A stretch of 43,663 nucleotides of DNA. Source: Bacteriovoracaceae bacterium (GTDB lineage: Bacteria; Bdellovibrionota; Bacteriovoracia; Bacteriovoracales; Bacteriovoracaceae). The first letter of the stretch is position 1, and every line of letters starts with the position of its first letter. The notes beneath the pieces were generated by a model, which did no database searches, was not told the origin of the DNA, and saw only the letters and a program-made list of their open reading frames with translations. The translations under genes were made by a program, and so were the position numbers. The stretch covers positions 1 through 43,663 of the forward strand of contig JARXAH010000022.1 of assembly GCA_029865945.1 (NCBI GenBank). Direction: 5' to 3'. Shown here piece by piece: positions 36,416 to 43,374 of the stretch.

Positions 36416-37009
36416 TTACGAATCTTCAAGGGAGGGATTTCTCAATGAGAGGACATTCTCTTCGGCCTGTTTATTCTCCTCATTTTCTTCACTGTGAGAG
36501 AGCGAATTTCGTTTTATGTAATTGTGGGCCCTGCATTGAGACAATTTTGGAAAATATTTTTGTAGGGCGACGAGTTCTTGCAGTCCGAAATTTATGTTTG
36601 AGATTGAGTCTTCGATTAATTTTTTTGTTTTTCCGAATTCCAACATTCGAAAGGCGATTTCTGCAAGTTCTTGTGGCCCGAAAGGTTTAACCACAAAATC
36701 AAAGGCACCCAGTTGCATGGCACTGATGAAGTTTTCTTTTGTTTCGTAGGCACTAATAAAAGTAAACGGCGTACTAATTCCTTTGGATCGCAATTTTTTT
36801 AGTAATTCTAGTCCAGATCCTTGGGGCATATTGATGTCGCAAAAAACAGCGGTAATGTCATTGTTCATTAAGATTTGTTCGGCACTTTTGATATCTGTGC
36901 AGGCAAGACAAGAGACCAGTTCTTTTTTTAGGAACGCCTCGATGATTTCAAGGATGTCTGGTTCATCGTCAATGATGAGAAATTTGCTAATGTATGGGGA
37001 GGTATTCAT
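36416..37009 (-). CDS. Receiver-only response regulator (copy 1)
   Basis: A 197-residue protein with an N-terminal receiver domain: LIIDDEPD with the acidic pocket, phospho-acceptor D58 in VFCDINMP, T/S in FISAYETK, and K in VVKPFGPQEL. No DNA-binding domain follows. The last 65 residues are helical (SISNINFGLQELVALQKYFPKL), then acidic. It is clearly paralogous to the response regulator at 42853-43374, including the tail motif with L-x2-LQKxxPK. No histidine kinase is adjacent. AGGA lies near the ATG. A copy of the cassette palindrome lies 34 bp upstream. Confidence 0.9.
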   Translation of the reverse strand: MNTSPYISKFLIIDDEPDILEIIEAFLKKELVSCLACTDIKSAEQILMNNDITAVFCDINMPQGSGLELLKKLRSKGISTPFTFISAYETKENFISAMQLGAFDFVVKPFGPQELAEIAFRMLEFGKTKKLIEDSISNINFGLQELVALQKYFPKLSQCRAHNYIKRNSLSHSEENEENKQAEENVLSLRNPSLEDS

Positions 37010-37042
37010 AAATCCTATCCTTGGGTGTGAATATATATAAAA

Positions 37043-37068
37043 TTATTCTAATTGGAATAAATAGTCAA
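37043..37068 (-). promoter_or_regulatory. Promoter with palindromic operator, response regulator copy 1 (site A)
   Basis: On the minus strand TTGACT (37068-37063) is followed by two bases, then TTATTCCA-AT-TAGAATAA (37060-37043), an 8+2+8 palindrome with one mismatch. A -10-like TAATTT falls 17 bp after TTGACT, overlapping the palindrome. The layout matches site C exactly, so a protein bound here would sit between and over the promoter hexamers. Confidence 0.65.
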
Positions 37069-37119
37069 TAAATTTGCTAACGTTGTTTAAGCGTGAATAG
37101 GGTTGCTACCTCGTGATAT

Positions 37120-37944
37120 TTATAATTTTATTTTAATTAATACCTTTTGTCCCAATAACAAGCTTCTTGGATCAATGATGGATTGTGGGAATTCAACTAA
37201 AAATCTTTTGCTATCTTCAGCGCCAAGGATTGATTGCAATAGGGGCATGGCATGCCATAGTCTTTGCGACCAGTTCAAGGCCTCGGCCTTTCTATCTTCT
37301 GCAGTGGGTAAAGTTAATGGAAGAGTTTTTAAATCAATTTGGCCTGGATCTATTCCAATATCAATAAACATGCCTCTTAGTTTTAATCCTATGTTTAGAT
37401 CAATTGTACTTTTGGTTTCTATTATTTTTATTTGATCCATTAACCAAGCATTATCGGTGTCAAAATGAGACATAGCTCCGAAAGATTCAATCAGAAAAAT
37501 TTCACTGCTTTCGCTAGCTAACTTGATGATATTTTTAATGGCATGGTAGCGGAGTTCAATGCTAGGTAAGTGTTGAAGTATATAGCGGCAAAAAATTTTA
37601 TTAAATAAACCGATGTTCATTTCACCAACAATGGATTGTTGAAAAAGTTGGATTTTCGATGTTGATGGAAGTTTTTTGTTTTCGCGCTCTGCATCATTAA
37701 GAAGATTAGTAGAGATATCAATCCCACTAATTGAACAAGAAATATTTTTTTCAAGATATTTTTGACACAAGAATCTACTCAATAGTCCAGTGCCACAGCC
37801 TATATCGATAATCCTATCGTTCTCATTCATTGTAATATTTAAGGATTGGATTTCGTCTTCTAGCGAAAAAGTTTTTGATTTTGCTTGTTGTTCCAATCGG
37901 AGTGTTTCACTGGGGTTATCGAGTTGATATGAATTGTTGGCCAT
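37120..37944 (-). CDS. Class I SAM-dependent methyltransferase
   Basis: The product is 274 residues from the ATG at 37944, preferred over one at 38013 because AAGGA lies about 9 bases upstream and the extra segment would cover the shared palindrome. The SAM-binding motif is IIDIGCGTGLL (D47, G49-G53), with an acidic GIDIS after the second strand and a motif-IV-like NKIFCRYILQHLP. This resembles UbiE/COQ5-type small-molecule methyltransferases. The substrate is unknown. It diverges from the acyltransferase gene, so the two may act on the same metabolite (inference). Confidence 0.82.
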   Translation of the reverse strand: MANNSYQLDNPSETLRLEQQAKSKTFSLEDEIQSLNITMNENDRIIDIGCGTGLLSRFLCQKYLEKNISCSISGIDISTNLLNDAERENKKLPSTSKIQLFQQSIVGEMNIGLFNKIFCRYILQHLPSIELRYHAIKNIIKLASESSEIFLIESFGAMSHFDTDNAWLMDQIKIIETKSTIDLNIGLKLRGMFIDIGIDPGQIDLKTLPLTLPTAEDRKAEALNWSQRLWHAMPLLQSILGAEDSKRFLVEFPQSIIDPRSLLLGQKVLIKIKL

Positions 37945-37960
37945 TGGTGATATCCTTTTT

Positions 37961-37978
37961 TTATTCCATTTGGAATAA
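37961..37978. promoter_or_regulatory. Palindromic operator in divergent promoter region (site B)
   Basis: TTATTCCA-TT-TGGAATAA has perfect 8-bp arms. It lies between the methyltransferase (start 37944) and the acyltransferase (start 38030). For the acyltransferase a TAATAT at 38000-38005 would place the palindrome centre near -42.5. For the methyltransferase TTGAAT (38009-38004) and TAATAT (37987-37982), 16 bp apart, would place it over the start of transcription. Confidence 0.65.
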
Positions 37979-38029
37979 TTAATATTAACATCACTTTCGT
38001 AATATTCAATCATTTTTCAAGGAGGAAAT

Positions 38030-38788
38030 ATGGTAAATGTCTTAAAGGAAAATCAAAATGAAAGAGATGTCCAACTTTTGCTCATTCAAAATTATTTTTC
38101 ACAAGTTGGGGAAAACGTAGATTTAGATAAATCCTTTTGCCAAATGTTAGCTACTAAAAAAAAGGGATATCTCACGATGCATGAGTCCAGATTTCTCCCT
38201 GTTAATACTTACGATTATTTTTCTATTCATATATTACTGTGTGACAGGCAATCGAAAGAAATAATTTTAACCGCTAAAATTGTAACTTATTTTGATTGTG
38301 AATTTTATCATTTAAAATTTCCCCTCTTAGACATGGAAGGTGTTTTTAATCCTTTAGAAATGCAGGAAGTAAAAAAAATCATAAGTACCAGAGTCAATCT
38401 TGGACAAAATATTAGTTACTCTGGAGGGTGGACTATTAACCCTAAGTTTAAAGGGTTGGGAATGTCATCTTTACTTAGAGATATTTATACCGGGATACAT
38501 TATCAGGTACATCAGTATTTCAACATTCATACAATGATGGGATTTGGAGCACCTAAAGTTGGAAGTTTAGAATTCTTTAAAAAATGGGGAGTAAGGCCAC
38601 TTGTTGTTGAGGGCAATGAAATGTCACCCATCGCTATGCCTTTTTGTAACTTTACAGAATTAGTTATGGCCTGGGGAGATATTTCAGATTTAAGTGACTA
38701 TAAAAAAGAAATGGGGCAAAAATATAATTCAATTTGGCAAAATCGAAAAGAATATTTATTAAGAAATAATATTAAGGTGGCCTCGTAA
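38030..38788 (+). CDS. GNAT-fold acyltransferase, possible N-acyl amino acid/AHL-type synthase
   Basis: A 252-residue cytosolic protein. NTYDYFSIHILLCDRQSKEI at about 59-78 resembles the 'YD..S.HLLV.D..tG' stretch of FeeM/OlsB/PEP-CTERM-type N-acyltransferases and, more distantly, LuxI. The acyl-donor-binding motif A reads TINPKFKGLGMSSLLRDIY (135-153), followed by FFKKWGVRPL near 195-205. Such enzymes transfer an acyl chain to an amino acid or lactone. The actual donor and product are not readable. AAGGAGG sits 5 bases before the ATG, predicting strong translation. The 3' end overlaps the convergent regulator gene by 30 bp. Confidence 0.55.
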   Translation: MVNVLKENQNERDVQLLLIQNYFSQVGENVDLDKSFCQMLATKKKGYLTMHESRFLPVNTYDYFSIHILLCDRQSKEIILTAKIVTYFDCEFYHLKFPLLDMEGVFNPLEMQEVKKIISTRVNLGQNISYSGGWTINPKFKGLGMSSLLRDIYTGIHYQVHQYFNIHTMMGFGAPKVGSLEFFKKWGVRPLVVEGNEMSPIAMPFCNFTELVMAWGDISDLSDYKKEMGQKYNSIWQNRKEYLLRNNIKVAS

Positions 38789-39643
38789 ATTGTTTTCTTT
38801 TAAGTAAAAATCTAACTTCTGTCTCCCTTTATGAAAAGAGGTTTTAACATTAATGATATTCATTGGGCGTTTCCCCATGAGTACCGTTGTGCATTCCATT
38901 GTAAATTTTTTAAATAAAACAACTTCTGGAGTAGTTAATTCTTTTAGCTTTAGGCCATCGTGAATATCTTGTTTTGCCAAACTACTGACATGTAAAATGT
39001 TATCGTTTTTTTTAAGGGAGTACTCAAAATTGGATTCATATTTTGTTGAATTGACCACCATTAGTCGGAGCGTAGATTCATCTGATCGAAAAGTTTTTGC
39101 AAGTTGTAGTATCTGGTGACGATTATTTATTTGGTAGCAAAGATAACTTAATTCACGAAAATGTAGTGGCGTAAAATTAAGTTTACTACTACAAAAACGA
39201 AAAAACTTATTGACAAGTAAAACGTTAACTTGAATTTGATCATTTGTGAAACATTCCCTGGTTAAGTGTAAGTGATCCAGTAAGGCCTGTTCGGTTTGAA
39301 TATTAAATTTGCATCTTACGTAGGCTAGGCAGGCCTGAAGGACGGAAATTTTAGTGCCTGCGCAATCTAAATATTCTTGAGGAATGGACCAAGGCGTACG
39401 AAGGAATTTCTCTTTAATTTCTTTCCACGGGGGAGCATCTGACAATATATGATCGATAGAGATTCCTATTCGCTCTGAAATTTTCAAAAAATGAGATAAC
39501 TGAATTTTATTTTTTAAAAGCTTTTCTTTGAATTTTTTTGGATGATCATTTAAAAAAAATTCTAATAGGGAGGGATTATTCCCGAATTGATAAATAAGGT
39601 TGTGGAAAAAAAAATATAATTTTTTATCAAAATCCTGATACAT
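38759..39643 (-). CDS. Degenerate XRE-like regulator paralogue
   Basis: A 294-residue protein whose N-terminus (FFLNDHPKKFKEKLLKNKIQLSHFLKISERIGISIDHIL) lines up with the HTH region of its upstream neighbour but lacks the usual Q..A...G.S recognition pattern. The C-terminal part also aligns loosely with the neighbour (helical core with LLDHLHLTRECF..IQVNVLLVNKFFRF, then NVKTSFHKGRQKLDFYL). It may be a partner or antagonist that cannot bind DNA on its own. It overlaps the upstream regulator gene by 17 bp and the convergent acyltransferase by 30 bp. The ribosome site is weak, which suggests coupled translation. Confidence 0.6.
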   Translation of the reverse strand: MYQDFDKKLYFFFHNLIYQFGNNPSLLEFFLNDHPKKFKEKLLKNKIQLSHFLKISERIGISIDHILSDAPPWKEIKEKFLRTPWSIPQEYLDCAGTKISVLQACLAYVRCKFNIQTEQALLDHLHLTRECFTNDQIQVNVLLVNKFFRFCSSKLNFTPLHFRELSYLCYQINNRHQILQLAKTFRSDESTLRLMVVNSTKYESNFEYSLKKNDNILHVSSLAKQDIHDGLKLKELTTPEVVLFKKFTMECTTVLMGKRPMNIINVKTSFHKGRQKLDFYLKENNLRGHLNIIS

Positions 39644-40406
39644 ATATTTTAATTTCCAATCCTGGGTGTTCTGCCCGGTTTTGGGATTTATGAATTTTTA
39701 AAGGAGTATGAAAAGTTACCAGAAAATCAAAACAAATAAACTTAAGGAGAAAAGAATCTTCTAGGTTTGATGTATTTTGCGAGTTTGAATTTTTTAAGGA
39801 AATTGCAAATTGAAGATATTTTTTTTCTTTTTTGTAGTCACTCACATTTATCATTTGATTGTTGATGACAATGGATTTAATTAAAGATTCAGAAAAGGGG
39901 ATTTCATCTTGGGGGATATAACTTTTAAATATTTCTTCTACTTTTTCTTTAGGGGCATATTTGATGAGCTCATTGATGAACCTACTATTGAATTTAATGG
40001 AAGAAAAAGAAAGAATATCTTTATCCATGTTTAGAGATTGATAAATCTTGGGAAATTTATTTCTCCTTAAGGTCTCAAGTAGAAAAAAAATACATTTTGC
40101 TGATAAAAATCCCTCTTTTAAATAGATGGCATAGGGTGAAAAGTTACTTAATTGGAAATCATTATCGTTGTATGGGTGCGTGATATGTCCAAAGCGGAAA
40201 ATATTTAAATCAATTTTTAGCTTTTCTGAAAGCTGTATTACAAATTTTAAATCTGGGCTGAGGTGTCCGTTTTCTATTTTTGAAAGAGCGGATTGTGAAT
40301 AACCTAATAATGAGCAAAATTGTTGCTGAGAAAGTCCATGAATTTTGCGAAGGCTTCTGATAATCTGAGATTCATCGAAAAAATATTTTTCTGATACTGA
40401 AATCAT
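39627..40406 (-). CDS. XRE-family transcriptional regulator with C-terminal sensor-like domain
   Basis: The product is 259 residues from the ATG at 40406 (a GTG at 40424 would overlap the hydrolase gene; GGTGGAG lies about 12 bases before the ATG). The XRE/Cro-type helix-turn-helix is clear: SLRKIHGLSQQQFCSLLGYSQSALSKIENGHLSPDLKFVIQLSEKL, roughly residues 17-62. The remaining 180 residues are a helical then beta-rich domain I cannot name, which could bind a ligand or mediate dimerisation. It lies in the hydrolase operon and is the prime candidate to bind the repeated palindrome. Confidence 0.85.
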   Translation of the reverse strand: MISVSEKYFFDESQIIRSLRKIHGLSQQQFCSLLGYSQSALSKIENGHLSPDLKFVIQLSEKLKIDLNIFRFGHITHPYNDNDFQLSNFSPYAIYLKEGFLSAKCIFFLLETLRRNKFPKIYQSLNMDKDILSFSSIKFNSRFINELIKYAPKEKVEEIFKSYIPQDEIPFSESLIKSIVINNQMINVSDYKKEKKYLQFAISLKNSNSQNTSNLEDSFLLKFICFDFLVTFHTPLKIHKSQNRAEHPGLEIKIYVSGF

Positions 40407-40414
40407 CTTGTGAT

Positions 40415-41395
40415 TTATCTCCACCTTACTAGTTCTGGGAATTCAATGTGTGAGTAATGTTTGGAATTCTTCAGAACTTTATATTTATTGTGTTTGAAGT
40501 AATTTCTTAGGTAAGGAATTTCATTTGAACGTACTATAACTGGGTCATTTTCTCCGAAATAAGTAATGGTAGGAATGGAAATTTTTTGATTTGGACTTAA
40601 TTTTACGATTGGCATACTTAGTCTTACGCTAAAAAAACTGGCCGGGTCAAAAGCAAAGGCCCCAGTTAAGAAACTAAAATATTTACTCAAATTTTCAAAG
40701 CTACTCCAGTAGTTCGTAAATAACAGTAGAGGCTCATACTTTGAGGCCAAAGTAAAGGCCTCTAATTTTTTTTGATTAAAACCAGGTTGTAATTCATTCA
40801 TCAGTTGAAAAATTTTTACACTAGTTTCATAGTCGCCACTCGATGCTAATCCGTTGGCCGCCAAAGTAAGGATATTTTTATCGGAATTATCTATATTTAA
40901 TCCTGGGGAGAAAAGTATAATTTTTTTAATATTTTTTGGAAATTTTTTTGCTAGATAAACAACTGCATGAACACCAAATGAGTGGGCCACTAAGGTTACC
41001 TTTATTTTTGAATTGTTTCTACAATGGTTAGATTCAATCCATTTTTTTTGATGTTGGAGTATTCCCAGAAAAGATTTCTTAGCATTTACTAAATAATGAT
41101 GAAAAGCATTTTCATGTGTGAACGGAAATCCTGATGATCTCAATTGAGAGGGTTCATCAATTCCTATTGGACTAAGGCCTAAAGACTCAAGATAGGGGAA
41201 TAAAAGTGATCGCTCGGGATTTGAATTAAATCCTGGGCCCCCTGGAAGAAAGACAACAAGTGGCCTCACAGAACTACGTTGGCAATTATGAGATTCATTT
41301 GCGTATGTTTCAAGTGCGTATTTTTCAAAAGCGTAAGAAGGGCCTTGAGCAATCACAAATAGCATTGATAAAATAAATGGAATGAACCGATTCAT
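40415..41395 (-). CDS. Exported alpha/beta hydrolase
   Basis: A 326-residue protein with a signal peptide (about residues 1-22). The oxyanion region is FLPGGPGF (GGPG, typical of proline iminopeptidase/S33-like members). The nucleophile elbow is A-H-S139-F-G, the acid is probably D284 in GENDPV, and the base is H313 or H316 in SKHYSHIEFPE. The full triad suggests an active periplasmic esterase, amidase or lactonase. AAGGAG lies 8 bases before the ATG. It is first in an operon with the two regulators, so it could release or destroy a signal (inference). Confidence 0.85.
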   Translation of the reverse strand: MNRFIPFILSMLFVIAQGPSYAFEKYALETYANESHNCQRSSVRPLVVFLPGGPGFNSNPERSLLFPYLESLGLSPIGIDEPSQLRSSGFPFTHENAFHHYLVNAKKSFLGILQHQKKWIESNHCRNNSKIKVTLVAHSFGVHAVVYLAKKFPKNIKKIILFSPGLNIDNSDKNILTLAANGLASSGDYETSVKIFQLMNELQPGFNQKKLEAFTLASKYEPLLLFTNYWSSFENLSKYFSFLTGAFAFDPASFFSVRLSMPIVKLSPNQKISIPTITYFGENDPVIVRSNEIPYLRNYFKHNKYKVLKNSKHYSHIEFPELVRWR

Positions 41396-41410
41396 CGACT
41401 ATTCTCCTTG

Positions 41411-41449
41411 TATTCCAACGAGGATATTCCAGTTGGAATAATGAGTCAA
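41411..41449 (-). promoter_or_regulatory. Promoter with palindromic operator, hydrolase-regulator operon (site C)
   Basis: On the minus strand TTGACT (41449-41444) is followed by two bases, TTATTCCA-AC-TGGAATAT (41441-41424; 7+2+7 perfect), and TATCCT as a -10 17 bp after TTGACT. A further half site TTGGAATA (41418-41411) lies just downstream. The layout is the same as site A. Confidence 0.7.
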
Positions 41450-41508
41450 CGAAATGATGAAAGTGATAGTGTCTTTGAGTAAGATCAAAGACACCCCTGA
41501 GTTTAAGA

Positions 41509-42744
41509 TTAGGAATTTAGTTTTTTAAGTAAATTTTGATCGATGGCCTGCAAAAAATCTTCTGTCGAAAGGTAAGCACTTTCTGGAACTTGGTCGCCGT
41601 GGATACAGGCGGCAAGGTCCTTAGTCATTTTTCCGCTTTCAACAGTTTGAATACAAACTTGCTCTAACGTCTCTGCAAAACGAATGAGCTCCGCATTGCT
41701 ATCTAATTTCCCGCGAAAGGCGAGCCCTCTGGTCCAAGCAAAAATGGAAGCTATTGGGTTGGTGGAAGTTTTTTTCCCTTGCTGGTGGAGGCGATAATGC
41801 CTCGTCACTGTTCCGTGCGCCGCTTCTGATTCCATGGTTTTTCCATCCGGAGTCATCAGCACAGAAGTCATGAGGCCTAAGGATCCAAATCCTTGCGCCA
41901 CCGTATCAGACTGGACATCACCGTCATAATTTTTACAGGCCCACACGTAACCGCCGCGCCATTTCATCGCACTGGCCACCATGTCATCAATAAGACGATG
42001 TTCATAAGTAATTTTTTTAGCAGCAAATTTTTCTTTGTAATTTTTCTCAAAGACATCTTGAAAAATATCTTTAAAGCGCCCGTCATATTGTTTCAATATT
42101 GTATTTTTAGTTGAGAGATAAAGTGGCCATCCCTTGATGAGCGCCATATTAAAGCAAGAATGAGCAAAACCGGTGATAGATTCATCCGTGTTATACATAG
42201 AGAGGGCAACCCCATCTCCTTTGTACTGATAAATTTCCCACGTCTTTACTTCACCGCCACCATCGGGAGTAAAAGTCATCGTGAGTTTTCCTTTGCCCTT
42301 AATGAGCGTATCCGTTGCGCGGTATTGATCTCCAAAGGCGTGTCTACCAATCACAATGGGCTTGGACCAGTGAGGCACGAGGCGTGGAATATTTTCACAG
42401 ATAATGGGTTCGCGAAAAACAGTTCCATCCAAAATATTTCGAATGGTTCCATTGGGAGATTTCCACATTTTTTTTAGTTTAAATTCTGAAACGCGGGCCT
42501 CATCAGGAGTAATGGTCGCGCACTTGACACCCACATTATATTTTTTGATCGCCTCGGCCGCATCAATCGTAATTTGATCATCGGTTTTATCTCTCGATTC
42601 CATTCCTAAATCATAATATTTAAGATCGATGTCTAGGTAAGGGAGAATTAATTTTTGTTTGATAAAGCTCCATATCACTCTGGTCATTTCATCCCCATCG
42701 AGTTCGACAACAGGATTTTTTACAAGGATTTTTTTCCAGGCCAT
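41509..42744 (-). CDS. icd: NADP-dependent isocitrate dehydrogenase, eukaryote-type
   Basis: A 411-residue enzyme of the eukaryote-like homodimeric subfamily. It opens with [14 protein letters not shown] and has the substrate-binding [19 protein letters not shown]. The metal/NADP region is [43 protein letters not shown], followed by [11 protein letters not shown], typical of NADP specificity. It makes 2-oxoglutarate and NADPH in the TCA cycle. AAGGAAA lies upstream of the ATG. It is transcribed in the same direction as the cassette but begins outside it; a separate palindrome lies in its promoter region. Confidence 0.96.
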   Translation of the reverse strand: MAWKKILVKNPVVELDGDEMTRVIWSFIKQKLILPYLDIDLKYYDLGMESRDKTDDQITIDAAEAIKKYNVGVKCATITPDEARVSEFKLKKMWKSPNGTIRNILDGTVFREPIICENIPRLVPHWSKPIVIGRHAFGDQYRATDTLIKGKGKLTMTFTPDGGGEVKTWEIYQYKGDGVALSMYNTDESITGFAHSCFNMALIKGWPLYLSTKNTILKQYDGRFKDIFQDVFEKNYKEKFAAKKITYEHRLIDDMVASAMKWRGGYVWACKNYDGDVQSDTVAQGFGSLGLMTSVLMTPDGKTMESEAAHGTVTRHYRLHQQGKKTSTNPIASIFAWTRGLAFRGKLDSNAELIRFAETLEQVCIQTVESGKMTKDLAACIHGDQVPESAYLSTEDFLQAIDQNLLKKLNS

Positions 42745-42784
42745 AGATTTCCTTTTTTAAGATTAATGAAAAATATTATTGAGG

Positions 42785-42804
42785 AATTCTACCACTATAG
42801 AATT
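42785..42804. promoter_or_regulatory. Inverted repeat AATTCTA-N6-TAGAATT upstream of icd
   Basis: Perfect 7-bp arms (42785-42791, 42798-42804), about 40 bp upstream of the icd start. It differs from the cassette palindrome. It could be an operator or the end structure of the upstream gene. Confidence 0.35.
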
Positions 42805-42852
42805 ACAGTATCAATTTTTTAGATTTTTATTTTGCTTTTTTGGTACGCGTTT

Positions 42853-43374
42853 TTACGCCGCTTTTTTTATCGTTCGTTTTTGAAAATTGTTGGCCAAATG
42901 CTGGCCGATCTTAGGATAAATTTTCTGTAATTTTAGGAGCTCGTCCATTCCTAAATTTAAATTATTAATATTTCTCTGGATGTGACTTAAAATTTTTCCA
43001 ACTTCTAGCATTCTAAAAGTGACATCCGCCAATTCTTGGGGAGAAAAGGGTTTAACAATATAATCAAAGGCATTAAGTCTGAGAGCATCAATAAGATAAT
43101 TTTTCGTGTCATAAGCACTGACAAAAGTGATCGGTATTAAGCGTCCTTCTTTTCTTACCTGAGTTAGAAACTCAATTCCCGTGCCTCCCGGCATACTCAT
43201 GTCACATAAAATGGCAGTAAAATCCTCATTTCTTAACGCTTTAAAAGCGTCACTGATGTTGGAGACACCCACTGTATCAATATTTTCAGCTTTTAAGAAA
43301 TGTTGAATAATTTCTCTAATATCTCCCTCGTCATCAATAATGAGCACCTTGCTTATGATACTTTCATTGTTCAT
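42853..43374 (-). CDS. Receiver-only response regulator (copy 2)
   Basis: A 173-residue protein with a complete receiver domain (LIIDDEGD, D58 in ILCDMSMP, SAYDTK, VKPFSPQEL) and a short helical tail NINNLNLGMDELLKLQKIYPKIGQHLANNF that matches the tail of copy 1. The shared tail motif (L-x2-LQK-x2-PK) is not a DNA-binding domain; it may bind a partner. Its ATG overlaps the TGA of the histidine-kinase gene (ATGA), so it is the partner of that kinase. Confidence 0.92.
   Translation of the reverse strand: MNNESIISKVLIIDDEGDIREIIQHFLKAENIDTVGVSNISDAFKALRNEDFTAILCDMSMPGGTGIEFLTQVRKEGRLIPITFVSAYDTKNYLIDALRLNAFDYIVKPFSPQELADVTFRMLEVGKILSHIQRNINNLNLGMDELLKLQKIYPKIGQHLANNFQKRTIKKAA

Noticed and set aside
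38030-38788. Firm LuxI (acyl-homoserine-lactone synthase) assignment
   Set aside because: The conserved Arg/Trp/Glu pattern of LuxI is not clearly present; only a general resemblance to N-acyltransferases can be supported.
37120-41395. Toxin-antitoxin or phage-defence island
   Set aside because: No toxin, nuclease, restriction or phage-related domain is recognisable; the gene set fits metabolism and signalling better.
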